A stretch of 47,530 nt of DNA from JAWOGN01 sp046496815 (GTDB lineage Bacteria > Desulfobacterota > DSM-4660 > Desulfatiglandales > Desulfatiglandaceae). The notes beneath the pieces are model-generated. The model was not told the DNA's origin. It did not search any database and saw only the letters and a program-made list of their open reading frames with translations. Below are positions 17,884 through 26,762 of the stretch, piece after piece. The position numbers and the translations under genes are program-made. How positions within the stretch are numbered: the first letter of the stretch is position 1; each line of letters opens with the position of its first letter. The stretch spans positions 1-47,530 of the forward strand of contig JAWOGN010000067.1 in the NCBI GenBank assembly GCA_046496815.1. The letters are read 5' to 3'.

Positions 17884-17960
17884 CGGGACGTAGCGCAGTC
17901 TGGAAGCGCACCTGAATGGGGTTCAGGGGGCCCGGGGTTCAAATCCCCGCGTCCCGACCA
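17884..17960 (+). tRNA. tRNA-Pro(GGG)
   Basis: 77-nt cloverleaf. The acceptor arms CGGGACG/CGTCCCG pair fully, the anticodon stem CCTGA/TCAGG frames loop ATGGGGT (anticodon GGG), and the T arm contains GGTTCAAATC. The CCA end is encoded. It is a single isolated tRNA gene. Confidence 0.95.
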
Positions 17961-18047
17961 GTTAAATCAATAGCTTAGATAACGATCAAAATGGCGGGAT
18001 CGGAAAGCGTGTCGGCTTTGCGACGGGTATCTTGTGGGCACGTAGCG

Positions 18048-18083
18048 GCGGTTAATTTTTGCGTAATGTTAACCGCTTTTTTT
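18048..18083 (+). terminator. Rho-independent terminator after tRNA-Pro
   Basis: Perfect 8-bp stem GCGGTTAA/TTAACCGC (18048-18055, 18069-18076) followed by seven T residues. It lies about 90 bases after the tRNA. Confidence 0.75.
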
Positions 18084-18330
18084 GTGTCCTTTTCTCAGAG
18101 GCGTATCCGGAAGGGTATTGAATTCCGTTTTTTTGCGGAAGGATCCATGCAAACCCTCAGAGGATTGCGCCACGCATAACAAAATGACTTCCAAAGGTCT
18201 GCGAGGGGTGTTTTTTGCAGCCCATGAGACTTGAAAGCGTCGATCCTCACTTGCCCGGATACGGCCTCAAAACCGCTTTTGATGTTCTGCGGCTTTTTCC
18301 CAATGAGCGAAATCCGAGGCACACGATTTG

Positions 18331-18577
18331 GTAACCGTTCACGGGTTCAAAGGTTCAGGGGTTCAAGGTTCAATTTTCGTCCACGGAGTGCATTTGGGTT
18401 ACGTATTTATGAGAAAAGCGTCAGCTTTGTCAGGCCGAATCCAAAATTTGGAACTAAATTGGCAATTACTTGGGAAAATGAGCATTTTTAACGACGATTT
18501 CGGGTCCTGAATCCCTTCTTTGTCCTTAACCCTGAATCCCGATTTTATCGGGAAACCCTGAACCTGTGAACGCTTAC
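18331..18577. mobile_element. 247-bp IS66-like MITE, copy 2
   Basis: Same length and orientation as the element at 7731-7977, with 7 base differences. The terminal inverted repeats are the same, and it is flanked by a perfect 8-bp target duplication ACGATTTG (18323-18330 and 18578-18585). It lies in intergenic DNA between tRNA-Pro and the PilZ gene. The perfect duplication suggests a more recent insertion than copy 1. Confidence 0.88.
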
Positions 18578-18710
18578 ACGATTTGTAACCCCTGACAGGG
18601 ATCTACCGGTACCCTTTGGTTTGGATCATCCGGTCGCCAAAGAAGACAGCGAATGAGGTTTCTTCGTTTTCAAGGCAACGCAATAGATGTCAACATCTGA
18701 AGGTCTGATT

Positions 18711-19082
18711 ATGGAAAAGGAATTGATCGAAAGGAGATCCGAGCCCAGGTCCCTTAAAGATGAATACTACGGCGTGAATTTTTCGATAGACGAAAGCCCC
18801 TCCGTATATCAATTCCTCATATGGGATACGTCGTCAAAGGGAAGAAGTCTGCTGGTAAGGGAGGATTCTGATGTATTGGAGCACCTGAGGATCGGCCAAG
18901 TATTGAACATGAAATACTACAGAAAAGACCCCGCCAAACCAGTGGAGTTTCTGAAAACAGAGATCAGGCATATTAGCAGAGATGTTGACGGAAGATTCAA
19001 AGGCCACTTCTTGGTCGGCGTTGAAATTCTGGAAGGACATAATATTGACGAAAAGAGGCCGGGTCATCGCAGATTCGCGTGA
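18711..19082 (+). CDS. PilZ-domain protein (probable c-di-GMP effector)
   Basis: A small protein of 123 aa. Both PilZ signatures for c-di-GMP are present: RRSEPR (RxxxR) near residues 7-12 and DTSSKG (DxSxxG) about 30 residues on, followed by a beta-rich stretch (VLNMKYY, LVGVEILE). There is no additional output domain, so it would act by binding a partner. ATG 18711 is chosen because GAAGG lies 7 bases before it; ATG 18687 would add 8 residues. Confidence 0.75.
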   Translation: MEKELIERRSEPRSLKDEYYGVNFSIDESPSVYQFLIWDTSSKGRSLLVREDSDVLEHLRIGQVLNMKYYRKDPAKPVEFLKTEIRHISRDVDGRFKGHFLVGVEILEGHNIDEKRPGHRRFA

Positions 19083-19368
19083 TGGGTATCGGAAAAGGGC
19101 TTAAGGTCGATCCGGGGAGGGTCCGGAAGGACAGAAGCGGGCCTATTCGCTGCCGGTGAGGTATGTCAACAGGGTCGACGCAGGGATTTGCCCGTAGATC
19201 CCATATTTGATGCGGTCGGCATTGAAGCGATCGATCAATATTTACTTGATGTACGCCGCTTTTTATGTCATAGAAGCTGCTATCTAATGATCCAAGGGTT
19301 GTAAATGGCGTTCAGAGGTCTCTTGGTATTGTTTAATCTTATTTAAACTTAAGAAAGGAGAGTTTTCT

Positions 19369-22161
19369 ATGGATGTGGAATATATGCTGTCAAGGGCAAA
19401 AAGGTACCAGTTCCTATCGACACTTTTTCGTGACGAGATACCGTTGGACCTCATAACGAAAATGCAAAAGGATGAATTTCTGGATGGCTTTAACGAATCG
19501 GTAAAAGGGTGTGGATTTGTGGACCTCATCAATGGCGCCGAGGTCATGACGAGATGTTTGAAAAGTAAAAGCGCAGAAGCGCTTTTCAATGAGCTCAGAT
19601 ACGACTACGCCGACATTTTCTTGAACGCAGGCGCGAATCCGGTTTTCCCTTATGAATCGATACACGTGAAAAGAGAACCGGTTGTGATGCAGGAGCCGGT
19701 CTACGAGCTGAGGGAGTATTTTCGCAAGGCAGGTGTCCACAAGAACCCGGATTACAAGGACTTGGAGGACCATATTGCCGTGCAGATGGAGCTGTTGCGC
19801 TACCTGCTGGAAAACGGCAATGAAAACGTGTACAGAGATTTTCTCAAAATGAAATATACGAGATGGGTGCCTTCCTTTTGCGATCAGCTCGCCGGATGCA
19901 CACGGACTGAATTCTATCAGGGGCTGGCAAATTTCACTCGGGGAGCCATGATGTGTGAAAATATGCGTCTCGAGGGTTTTACCCGGGGAGAAGAGGTCAC
20001 CCGAAAGATGGTGCCGGCCTGTGAATCGCTCGACCTCGACCCCGCCTACTTCACGCTGGCGGAAGGCGTGGTGGATCCGGAACCGGCGAAGACCGTTCCA
20101 AGCCATTGCTACGCTTGCGGCGCGTTGTGCGGCAACCTGGCCAAGTTGAAGGATGGTATCCTGACGGGCGTAAGCGGTCTGGAGGGGGATCCCAAGAGCG
20201 GGGGTCGTCTCTGTCCGAAAGGCGCAGCCGCCCCGAAACATGTCTATTCGCCTTACCGGCTCAAGACTCCCCTGATAAAGGAAAACGGGCGGTTTCGAAA
20301 GGCCTCATGGGACGAAGCCCTTGATAAGGTCGTGGAAGGCATTAAAAGTATTGAGCAGGGAAAACTCGGGTACATGAGGGGTAATGACTGGGCGAATTCG
20401 ATCCACGAGGCACTGTTCGATCATCTCGGTTGTCCCAAGACGACTCACCGCCCCATGTGCGACAATGCCAACCGGATGGCCAATGAGAAAAATCTGAATG
20501 ACAAGAGACCCTGGATAAACTACCAGGAGGCGGATTACAGTGTTCATTTTGGAATGAATGAGTTAACAAGCTCCTATAGCCAGCGAAAGACGGGGCAACT
20601 TCGGGCGGCTGTAAAGCGGGGGATGAAGCTGGTGGTCTTTGACCCCCGGCGTTCGGAGACGGCGGCGTTGGCCACCGAATGGATCCCCATCAAGCCTGCG
20701 ACGGATGCAGCCGTTGCCTTGGGAATGTGCCATGTGATCATCAGCAACGAGCTGTATGACAAGGATTTCGTCGCGAATTGGACCCATGGGTTTGATGAGT
20801 TAAAGAAACGGGTGCTGGGGGAAGGGGATGATGAGGCTTGTACCCCGGAATGGGCCGCCCAAATCAGCGGCGTGCCGGCAGAGACCATCGAGCGGATCGC
20901 TACGGAATTCGCCATGGCGAAGCATAAGGGTTGCATCTCCTGGACCGGCTTGGCTCAGGTCCCCAACGGGATGTACGGAACTGCCGCCATTCAGGCGCTC
21001 AACGGACTCTGCGGTACCTTTGACGCTCCCGGCGGGCCTTCCTTGCCGTTCAAACGTAAACTGAAGTCAGCTTGGGGGCCCGGGCAGGAAAAACCACCGG
21101 CCACGGATGCGCCCAAATTGAACAAATTCAAAATCTGGTCGGGATGGGCCCCTGCGTATCTTCTTGCGGACGTCGAGGCCGGAAAGTTGAAAGGGATGAT
21201 CAATTACTTCGGTGATCCGGTGCTGTCATGGGGAAACCAGGAGGCGACGACCAAGGCAATTGAGATGATGGATTTTGTGGCATCCATCGAATCATTTATG
21301 TCCAATACGGCGCTGATCTCCGACGTGGTGCTTCCCGACGCCACATGGCTGGAGCAGAGCCAGGTGAAGGCCGACTGGCTCTATGAGGCGTTCATCGCCT
21401 ATTATGCAGAGCTTGTGAAACCCATGTACGACTCAAAGCCCATGTGGTGGATCACGGTTGAACTGGCGAAACGGCTGGGGCTCGGCAAATACTTCCCCTG
21501 GGAGGACATCGAAGAGGCGGAACGAAATCAACTGGCGGGTACGCCGTGGTCTTACGATGAACTCAAGGCAAAGGGATTTATCATCACCGACGCGGCGGAG
21601 TACTACAAGTATAAGAAGTGGGAATCCTTTAACGTTCCCGACGGCTATGGCTCCTCCGGCAAGACCACCACGGGAAAGTACAATTTTTTAAATACGATTG
21701 CCGAAGAAAAGGGGATCGATCCGTTGCCGAGCTACCAAGAGCCTGACGCCGATTTACTCCCTGATGAGGAGTACCCCTTCATTTTCGGGAATTTCCGGTT
21801 TTTTACCCACGAGCACTCCTCCACGTTCAACAACTACCAGCTCATGAAAACCCAGGGGAGCAACTCACTGTGGATCAACACGCTGGACGCGCAGGAATTG
21901 GGAATTACAGAGGGTGACACGGTGCGCCTCAAATCTCCCTGGGGGCAAGTGGAAATTAAGGCGCACCCCACCTGGGATATTATGCGGGGGGTTCTTGGCT
22001 CGGGCGGCGGGTTCGGTCACGCCCGCGGGCTGGAGGCAGATCCCAAATACCCCCAGTTTGGCGGCGTTAACGCACCCGGTATCATAAAACCCAATTGCAC
22101 GGAAGATGTCGGGGGAACACCCATTTTCAAGTACATTAAAACACGGGTGGAAAAGGTCTAA
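19369..22161 (+). CDS. Fusion of a TorD-type chaperone domain with a molybdopterin oxidoreductase
   Basis: Protein of 930 aa. Residues about 1-220 resemble TorD/DmsD chaperones (LRYDYADIFLNAG, FPYES, DLEDHIAVQMELLRYL). From about residue 245 it is a DMSO-reductase-family enzyme. It has an N-terminal [4Fe-4S] motif CYACGALCG...LCPKG, a pterin-binding body, a probable metal-ligand Cys in HRPMCDNANRM (about 363), and a C-terminal dinucleotide-binding domain (NSLWINTLDAQELGI). There is no Tat signal, so it is probably cytoplasmic. No Fe-S partner or membrane anchor gene is adjacent. The substrate is unknown; the sequence style recalls polysulfide/thiosulfate-reductase-like catalytic subunits. A strong AAGGAGAG Shine-Dalgarno precedes ATG 19369, and a terminator follows the gene. 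Confidence 0.8.
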   Translation: MDVEYMLSRAKRYQFLSTLFRDEIPLDLITKMQKDEFLDGFNESVKGCGFVDLINGAEVMTRCLKSKSAEALFNELRYDYADIFLNAGANPVFPYESIHVKREPVVMQEPVYELREYFRKAGVHKNPDYKDLEDHIAVQMELLRYLLENGNENVYRDFLKMKYTRWVPSFCDQLAGCTRTEFYQGLANFTRGAMMCENMRLEGFTRGEEVTRKMVPACESLDLDPAYFTLAEGVVDPEPAKTVPSHCYACGALCGNLAKLKDGILTGVSGLEGDPKSGGRLCPKGAAAPKHVYSPYRLKTPLIKENGRFRKASWDEALDKVVEGIKSIEQGKLGYMRGNDWANSIHEALFDHLGCPKTTHRPMCDNANRMANEKNLNDKRPWINYQEADYSVHFGMNELTSSYSQRKTGQLRAAVKRGMKLVVFDPRRSETAALATEWIPIKPATDAAVALGMCHVIISNELYDKDFVANWTHGFDELKKRVLGEGDDEACTPEWAAQISGVPAETIERIATEFAMAKHKGCISWTGLAQVPNGMYGTAAIQALNGLCGTFDAPGGPSLPFKRKLKSAWGPGQEKPPATDAPKLNKFKIWSGWAPAYLLADVEAGKLKGMINYFGDPVLSWGNQEATTKAIEMMDFVASIESFMSNTALISDVVLPDATWLEQSQVKADWLYEAFIAYYAELVKPMYDSKPMWWITVELAKRLGLGKYFPWEDIEEAERNQLAGTPWSYDELKAKGFIITDAAEYYKYKKWESFNVPDGYGSSGKTTTGKYNFLNTIAEEKGIDPLPSYQEPDADLLPDEEYPFIFGNFRFFTHEHSSTFNNYQLMKTQGSNSLWINTLDAQELGITEGDTVRLKSPWGQVEIKAHPTWDIMRGVLGSGGGFGHARGLEADPKYPQFGGVNAPGIIKPNCTEDVGGTPIFKYIKTRVEKV

Positions 22162-22180
22162 GGTACATTTTTTCGACTCC

Positions 22181-22214
22181 CTCTCCCCTCGCGTGTCAGC
22201 GAGGGGAGAGTTTT
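22181..22214 (+). terminator. Rho-independent terminator after the molybdoenzyme gene
   Basis: Perfect 12-bp stem CTCTCCCCTCGC/GCGAGGGGAGAG with a 6-base loop, followed by TTTT. The T run is on the plus strand, so it serves the 930-aa gene; the converging radical SAM gene ends 38 bases further on. Confidence 0.85.
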
Positions 22215-22251
22215 CGGGAGATGGGATTACCGGAAGGAACCGGGCCGGAGA

Positions 22252-23268
22252 CTAGCGGCCGTTGAGGGAATGTCCAAACCCGAATTCCGGCCGGAATTCC
22301 AGCGAACAGCATGTGGCCTGAAAGCGAGGTTTGAGACCCAGTTTCTTACATTCCTCAAGGGCGTCGTCCGACCAAACGGCCATGCGGGTGGCTCCGGCCC
22401 GGATGGCCAGTCTTTCCATGACCCAACCCCGTCGGTCCCTGGGCCGTTCGCAGCCGAGGGAAATCGGGATTTCCGGCATCAATAATCGGGCAACGGCGAT
22501 CAACCGCGCGATTTCAAGGGGAGAGGGCGGTGAGATTTCAGCCATCGGCGTACCTTTGAGCGGCGTGAGGACAACAAAGACCAACGCGGAAGGCTGAAAG
22601 CGTTGAATGAGTTTCAAGGCCTCATATTCCGCGTCTATGTTCCCATAGTGGAGGCCCGCCACGATGTGAGGGACCAGCTCAATCCCGCTTTCTTGGATAG
22701 CTTCCAAAGCCATCAACACCGTGTGAAGACCCGGCAGGTGGTAGACCTTCCGGGCGGCCTTTTCATCCCCCATGACATCAATCAGGGCTTGTTTGAGCCC
22801 CGCTTTTCTCAGGAGTCGACAGGTTTCTCGCCCCGGAAAACCGGTATGTGCGGACAGATACAGTGCGCTTTGCCGCCCAATTTTTTCAATAGACGGGTAA
22901 TAACGCTCCCAGGGAAGCCGCCCGTTCCGATCCGCCCCCCCCGTCAGAAGTATGCCATGGGCGCCGTTGCGGACGAATTTTTGTGCAACCTGAAGCAGTG
23001 CTTCAGGACTTTGAACCTTTATCATGGGCTCCAGGAGTTTGCTTTTGCAATGCTCGCAAAGGAGAGCACAGTGATTTCCCGTGATCGATACGGCCGGGTA
23101 ACGCCCTCTTTGCCGGCCATATCGGATCATCCCCGGGAGATAGAAGGAGAAGGTATCCCCATGATTTTCTCTCGCAGCCTGCCAGGCCGCCTCTAAAAGC
23201 CCTGCATCTTTCCTGGACAGCATCTTTTCGATCGGTGCGTTGAGGCGCTTCATCCTTTCCCTTGACAT
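22252..23268 (-). CDS. Radical SAM protein of the biotin-synthase/lipoyl-synthase-like group (possible LipS)
   Basis: Protein of 338 aa with the radical SAM motif CALLCEHC (CxxxCxxC) after SITGNH, at about residue 67, and a following GILLTGGADRNG loop. Cys pairs near the C-terminus (CCSLEFRP) could hold a second cluster. The pattern matches the uncharacterised biotin-synthase homologues, some of which were later described as split lipoyl synthases (LipS1/LipS2). I assign the group with fair confidence and the lipoyl role only tentatively, because no partner or lipoyl-domain gene is adjacent. Transcription converges on the molybdoenzyme gene. Confidence 0.6.
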   Translation of the reverse strand: MSRERMKRLNAPIEKMLSRKDAGLLEAAWQAARENHGDTFSFYLPGMIRYGRQRGRYPAVSITGNHCALLCEHCKSKLLEPMIKVQSPEALLQVAQKFVRNGAHGILLTGGADRNGRLPWERYYPSIEKIGRQSALYLSAHTGFPGRETCRLLRKAGLKQALIDVMGDEKAARKVYHLPGLHTVLMALEAIQESGIELVPHIVAGLHYGNIDAEYEALKLIQRFQPSALVFVVLTPLKGTPMAEISPPSPLEIARLIAVARLLMPEIPISLGCERPRDRRGWVMERLAIRAGATRMAVWSDDALEECKKLGLKPRFQATCCSLEFRPEFGFGHSLNGR

Positions 23269-23386
23269 ATCGATTTGTTTGGCTACTTTAAGGCGGTAAT
23301 GGATCCGCTGGTTGTTGAATCAATGCTGCTCAAAGATTATCCGGCGTGACAAATGATCCGTAGAAAACCACGAGGAGGATAGGCCA

Positions 23387-24010
23387 ATGCGGTTAATAAA
23401 TCAAGGGATGGCGAAGACTTCAGCGAATATTCTACTCTTTCTATTCGCTTTTTCCTGTGCGACGATTCCCGAGCTGAAGGTCCATTATCAGCTCCCACGC
23501 GCGTCGGATAACCTAGAGGGGAAGCGCGTTTACTTGGCTTTTGAAGATGCGCGAAAGACACAGGAGATGTTCGGGACCGCCGCGAAACAGGAATTTGGGA
23601 ATTACGTAGGAAACATTTCATTTAGTGTGGCGCGACACAATGAGCCGGGTTTCAAGATCGGACCGTTCAAACTCACGGACATGGTGAAGGAAGGATTTAA
23701 ACGGAGGTTTGAAAACGCACGGTTGGAGGTGTTGTCAGTCAAGTCCGCCACTGAACCGCAGATCTTAATTGTCCTCAACGAATTCATGATTGACCTGGTG
23801 GATCGAAAATGGGTTGCAAAAATGGCCTATGAGGCTCGCTTAATGAAGGATGGAAAAACGCTTTCATCGCAAATAATCAGCGGGGAGGCCGAGCGCCTTA
23901 AACTGATAGGTCGACGTGAGGCGGACACCGTATCGGGGGAGATTTTCACAGACATGATAAACCGATTGGATCTCTTACGGCTGTTCCAGCAAGGTAATCT
24001 GATGGGTTAA
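23387..24010 (+). CDS. Putative lipoprotein of unknown function
   Basis: A 207-aa protein with an N-terminal hydrophobic segment (ILLFLFAFSC) ending in a lipobox-like AFSC, so Cys24 is a probable lipidation site after signal cleavage. The mature part is a mixed alpha/beta domain with no catalytic motif that I recognise, and is loosely reminiscent of YajG-type lipoproteins. A strong Shine-Dalgarno (GAGGAGG) lies about 10 bases before ATG 23387. It stands alone between divergent radical SAM and co-directional rimO genes. Confidence 0.55.
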   Translation: MRLINQGMAKTSANILLFLFAFSCATIPELKVHYQLPRASDNLEGKRVYLAFEDARKTQEMFGTAAKQEFGNYVGNISFSVARHNEPGFKIGPFKLTDMVKEGFKRRFENARLEVLSVKSATEPQILIVLNEFMIDLVDRKWVAKMAYEARLMKDGKTLSSQIISGEAERLKLIGRREADTVSGEIFTDMINRLDLLRLFQQGNLMG

Positions 24011-24174
24011 TCGGTCATTTCAGTCCGGCAAAAAATTTTTCGCTTTAACCGCTCACTCAACGCCCGTTTGGTCTTTCGACGTCAGGGCTGTTCCCGGTTT
24101 CGAAATTAGCTTCAGGTGATCTGAAGGGCTTGCAAGGAGCAATCCCCTTTCGGCAACGCCCTGACTCAAAGTCC

Positions 24175-25515
24175 ATGAGAAAAAAGTCCCGAGTATTTCT
24201 AATAAGCCTGGGGTGCGCCAAGAATCTGGTGGACAGCGAGACCATGCTCGGCATCCTTGAATCCAAGGATTTCAGATTTGCATCCGGCATTGAATCCGCG
24301 GAAATCGTTTTGATCAACACGTGCGGCTTCATCGAGTCCGCGGTGGAAGAAGCCATTGACACCATCCTCGAGGTGGTAAGGTTGAAGAAACGCGGGATGG
24401 TGAAAAAGGTGGTGGTGACGGGGTGTTTTGTCCAGCGCTATGGGTATAAACTTCTGCGAGAAATCCCAGAGGTAGATGGCTGGCTTGGGACCGGCGAATT
24501 CGGACAAATCGCAGAGGTGATTGAAAATGATGAAGCCGGCGCTTCTCCCCCCTTTATTATTGGAAGACCCCTTTATTTGGCGGATCACACGGTACCGCGA
24601 ATTCGCACCACGCCCCCCTACAGCGCTTACCTGAAAATTGCCGAAGGTTGCTCCCACAGATGTTCTTACTGCATCATTCCCAGACTTAGAGGTCCGTTTC
24701 GAAGCCGCAGCATCGATTCACTGGTCAGGGAAGCATCGCAAATGGTCGATCAGGGTGTCATAGAGATCAACCTGCTTGCTCAGGATACAACCCTTTATGG
24801 GCAGGATCTCGATCGGGGAATCCACCTTGAGGATTTGCTGGAGCGATTGGCGCAGCTGGATGGGATTCGTTGGATTCGCTTGCTTTACTGCCATCCGGAT
24901 AGAATATCCGACCGGCTCCTGGAAATCATAGAGTCCGAAGAAGTCATTTGCCCGTACTTGGATGTGCCCCAACAGCATGTGAGTGAAAAGATACTTAAGG
25001 CAATGGGCAGGAGGGCTCAGTGGGAGTCAGCCTGGGATTTGCTCGAACGGATCAGGTGCCGGAGGTGTAGGATCAGCTTAAGGACGACCCTCATGGTCGG
25101 TTTTCCCGGGGAAACCGAAACGGATTTCACCGAGCTTTGCGAATTTGTGAGGATGGCGGAGTTTGAACACTTGGGCGTGTTTATTTTCAGCCGGGAAAAG
25201 GGGACGGCTGCAGCACACTTTAAGCAAAGCGTGTCGGCCGCAACGGCAAAGAGAAGACGGGATACGATTATGGGTATCCAGGCGGACATCTCAAAAAAGT
25301 TGAACCAACGACTTGTGGGAAATATAATCCCGACGTTGGTGGAAGGCCGAAGCCCTGAAACCGACCTCTTGCTTCAGGGAAGAAGCTCAACCATGGCCCC
25401 GGATGTGGACTCACGGATCCTGATCAACAAGGGAGAGGGGCGGGTCGGTAAAATCATGCCGGTGCTGATTCGCGAGGCCCATGCCTACGACCTGGTGGGG
25501 GAGATCCGGGGATAA
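24175..25515 (+). CDS. rimO: Ribosomal protein S12 methylthiotransferase RimO
   Basis: Protein of 446 aa, the usual RimO length. The N-terminal UPF0004 domain has the cysteines in SLGCAKN, INTCGF and VTGCFV, which bind the first [4Fe-4S] cluster. The radical SAM motif CSHRCSYC lies at residues 159-166, and a TRAM-like domain follows (about 385-446). RimO adds a methylthio group to the conserved aspartate of ribosomal protein S12. SLGCAKNLVDSE separates it from MiaB. The start is uncertain: ATG 24175 gives the family start but has no good Shine-Dalgarno, and TTG 24130 would add 15 residues. Confidence 0.92.
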   Translation: MRKKSRVFLISLGCAKNLVDSETMLGILESKDFRFASGIESAEIVLINTCGFIESAVEEAIDTILEVVRLKKRGMVKKVVVTGCFVQRYGYKLLREIPEVDGWLGTGEFGQIAEVIENDEAGASPPFIIGRPLYLADHTVPRIRTTPPYSAYLKIAEGCSHRCSYCIIPRLRGPFRSRSIDSLVREASQMVDQGVIEINLLAQDTTLYGQDLDRGIHLEDLLERLAQLDGIRWIRLLYCHPDRISDRLLEIIESEEVICPYLDVPQQHVSEKILKAMGRRAQWESAWDLLERIRCRRCRISLRTTLMVGFPGETETDFTELCEFVRMAEFEHLGVFIFSREKGTAAAHFKQSVSAATAKRRRDTIMGIQADISKKLNQRLVGNIIPTLVEGRSPETDLLLQGRSSTMAPDVDSRILINKGEGRVGKIMPVLIREAHAYDLVGEIRG

Positions 25516-25701
25516 TCCCGTTGCCCAATGTATCGTTTCCGAAACCCATTTCCTTTGGATAGGGAAAGAGGAACGTTCCACTGCAGGTCGTCTTAAAAAA
25601 CTTCACTATATGTGAAGGTTTTGATGGCGTGTGCATGGGGTGATCTCTCATCCGTCCGCAGTGGATGTAGGGACACCGATTTCGGGCGTTAACATGGCGT
25701 A

Positions 25702-26679
25702 ATGCATAATGAAACTATGGTTCTCGATAAACACAAAGAAAAAATAATGAAGATTAACGAGGAGCTGGAAAAGGCTCTCAGCTCTCGGGTGCGCCTTATT
25801 GAAGAAATCGGGACCCATACACTACTGGGACACGGCAAAAGGATTAGACCGCTGTTTTTCGTTCTTTCCTGCGAACTTTGCAACTACCGGAAAGCGGACC
25901 GTTACCGTCTTTCAAGTATTTTTGAATACCTCCATGCCGCCTCATTGCTTCATGATGATGTTCTGGATAACGCCGAAATTCGGCGAAAGAAGCCTTCTGC
26001 AAATCGTTTTTGGGGAAATCAGGCGGCGGTGTTGGAGGGAGATTTCCTGTATTCGACATCCTCGGAAATTGCAGTGGACTCCAAGAACCTTCGATTCTTA
26101 AAGCGTCTTACGGGGACCACCAAACAGATGGCGGAGGGCCAGGTACTTGAGCTTATTCATACCCATGACTGGGCGACCCCCAAAGAAGCGTACGTGGAGA
26201 TTATCACAGCAAAAACAGCCGCGCTCATATCTGCCGCGTGTGCGTGTGGTGCGATTATAGCCGGAGCTGGAAATGGGGCCGAGACCTCCCTCGCGAACTT
26301 CGGCTTGAGCGCAGGGATTGCTTTTCAGCTTATGGATGATCTGCTGGACTACACTTCTTCGGAGGAGGTGTTCGGGAAACCGGTGGGCAAGGATTTGAGG
26401 GAAGGGAAAGTCACGCTGCCGCTTATATACACCTTGCCCACGATCGATGCGCCTGAGCGAAAGCGGCTCGAACGGTTGTTTCAAGACCATCGCGCCTCTG
26501 AGGAAGACTTTCAGTGCGTTATTGGGCTCGTGCGGGATCGGGGCGGTCTTGACCGGATTCGGGACGAGGCGCATTCTTATGTGGTGAAGGCAACCGAACA
26601 TCTGAGCACATTTCCCGATGGGCCCGTTAAGAAAGACCTTCTTGAGTTAAATCAGTACATCATTGACAGAAAATTTTGA
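25702..26679 (+). CDS. Polyprenyl diphosphate synthase
   Basis: Protein of 325 aa with both Mg-binding aspartate motifs of trans-prenyltransferases: DDVLD (85-89) and DDLLD (212-216, then GKPVGKDLREGK). It makes a long-chain polyprenyl diphosphate, most likely the side chain of menaquinone in this organism. The residues just before the first motif (EYLHAASLLH) are of the long-chain type without bulky residues close to the aspartates. ATG 25702 is accepted although its Shine-Dalgarno is weak. It is co-directional with rimO, after a 186-base gap without a gene. Confidence 0.85.
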   Translation: MHNETMVLDKHKEKIMKINEELEKALSSRVRLIEEIGTHTLLGHGKRIRPLFFVLSCELCNYRKADRYRLSSIFEYLHAASLLHDDVLDNAEIRRKKPSANRFWGNQAAVLEGDFLYSTSSEIAVDSKNLRFLKRLTGTTKQMAEGQVLELIHTHDWATPKEAYVEIITAKTAALISAACACGAIIAGAGNGAETSLANFGLSAGIAFQLMDDLLDYTSSEEVFGKPVGKDLREGKVTLPLIYTLPTIDAPERKRLERLFQDHRASEEDFQCVIGLVRDRGGLDRIRDEAHSYVVKATEHLSTFPDGPVKKDLLELNQYIIDRKF

Positions 26680-26762
26680 TGATCGACCCATGCCGGCCGC
26701 GGATCAAGGACATTCCCCTTTACTGATCCGTCAATGTCCCGCCACTGAAAGACAGCGGTCCT

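Larger units (their letters stand above)
17961..18686. other. Intergenic region with terminator and MITE copy 2
   Basis: About 725 bases between tRNA-Pro and the PilZ gene. It holds a rho-independent terminator (18048-18083) and the second MITE (18331-18577). The part between them (18095-18322) has a 75-codon minus-strand frame of the kind that can be a decayed repeat; I could not assign it and do not call it a gene. Confidence 0.6.

Noticed and set aside
18095..18322. 75-codon minus-strand frame between terminator and MITE
   Set aside because: No ribosome binding site and no family assignment; may be a decayed repeat but unsupported as a gene.
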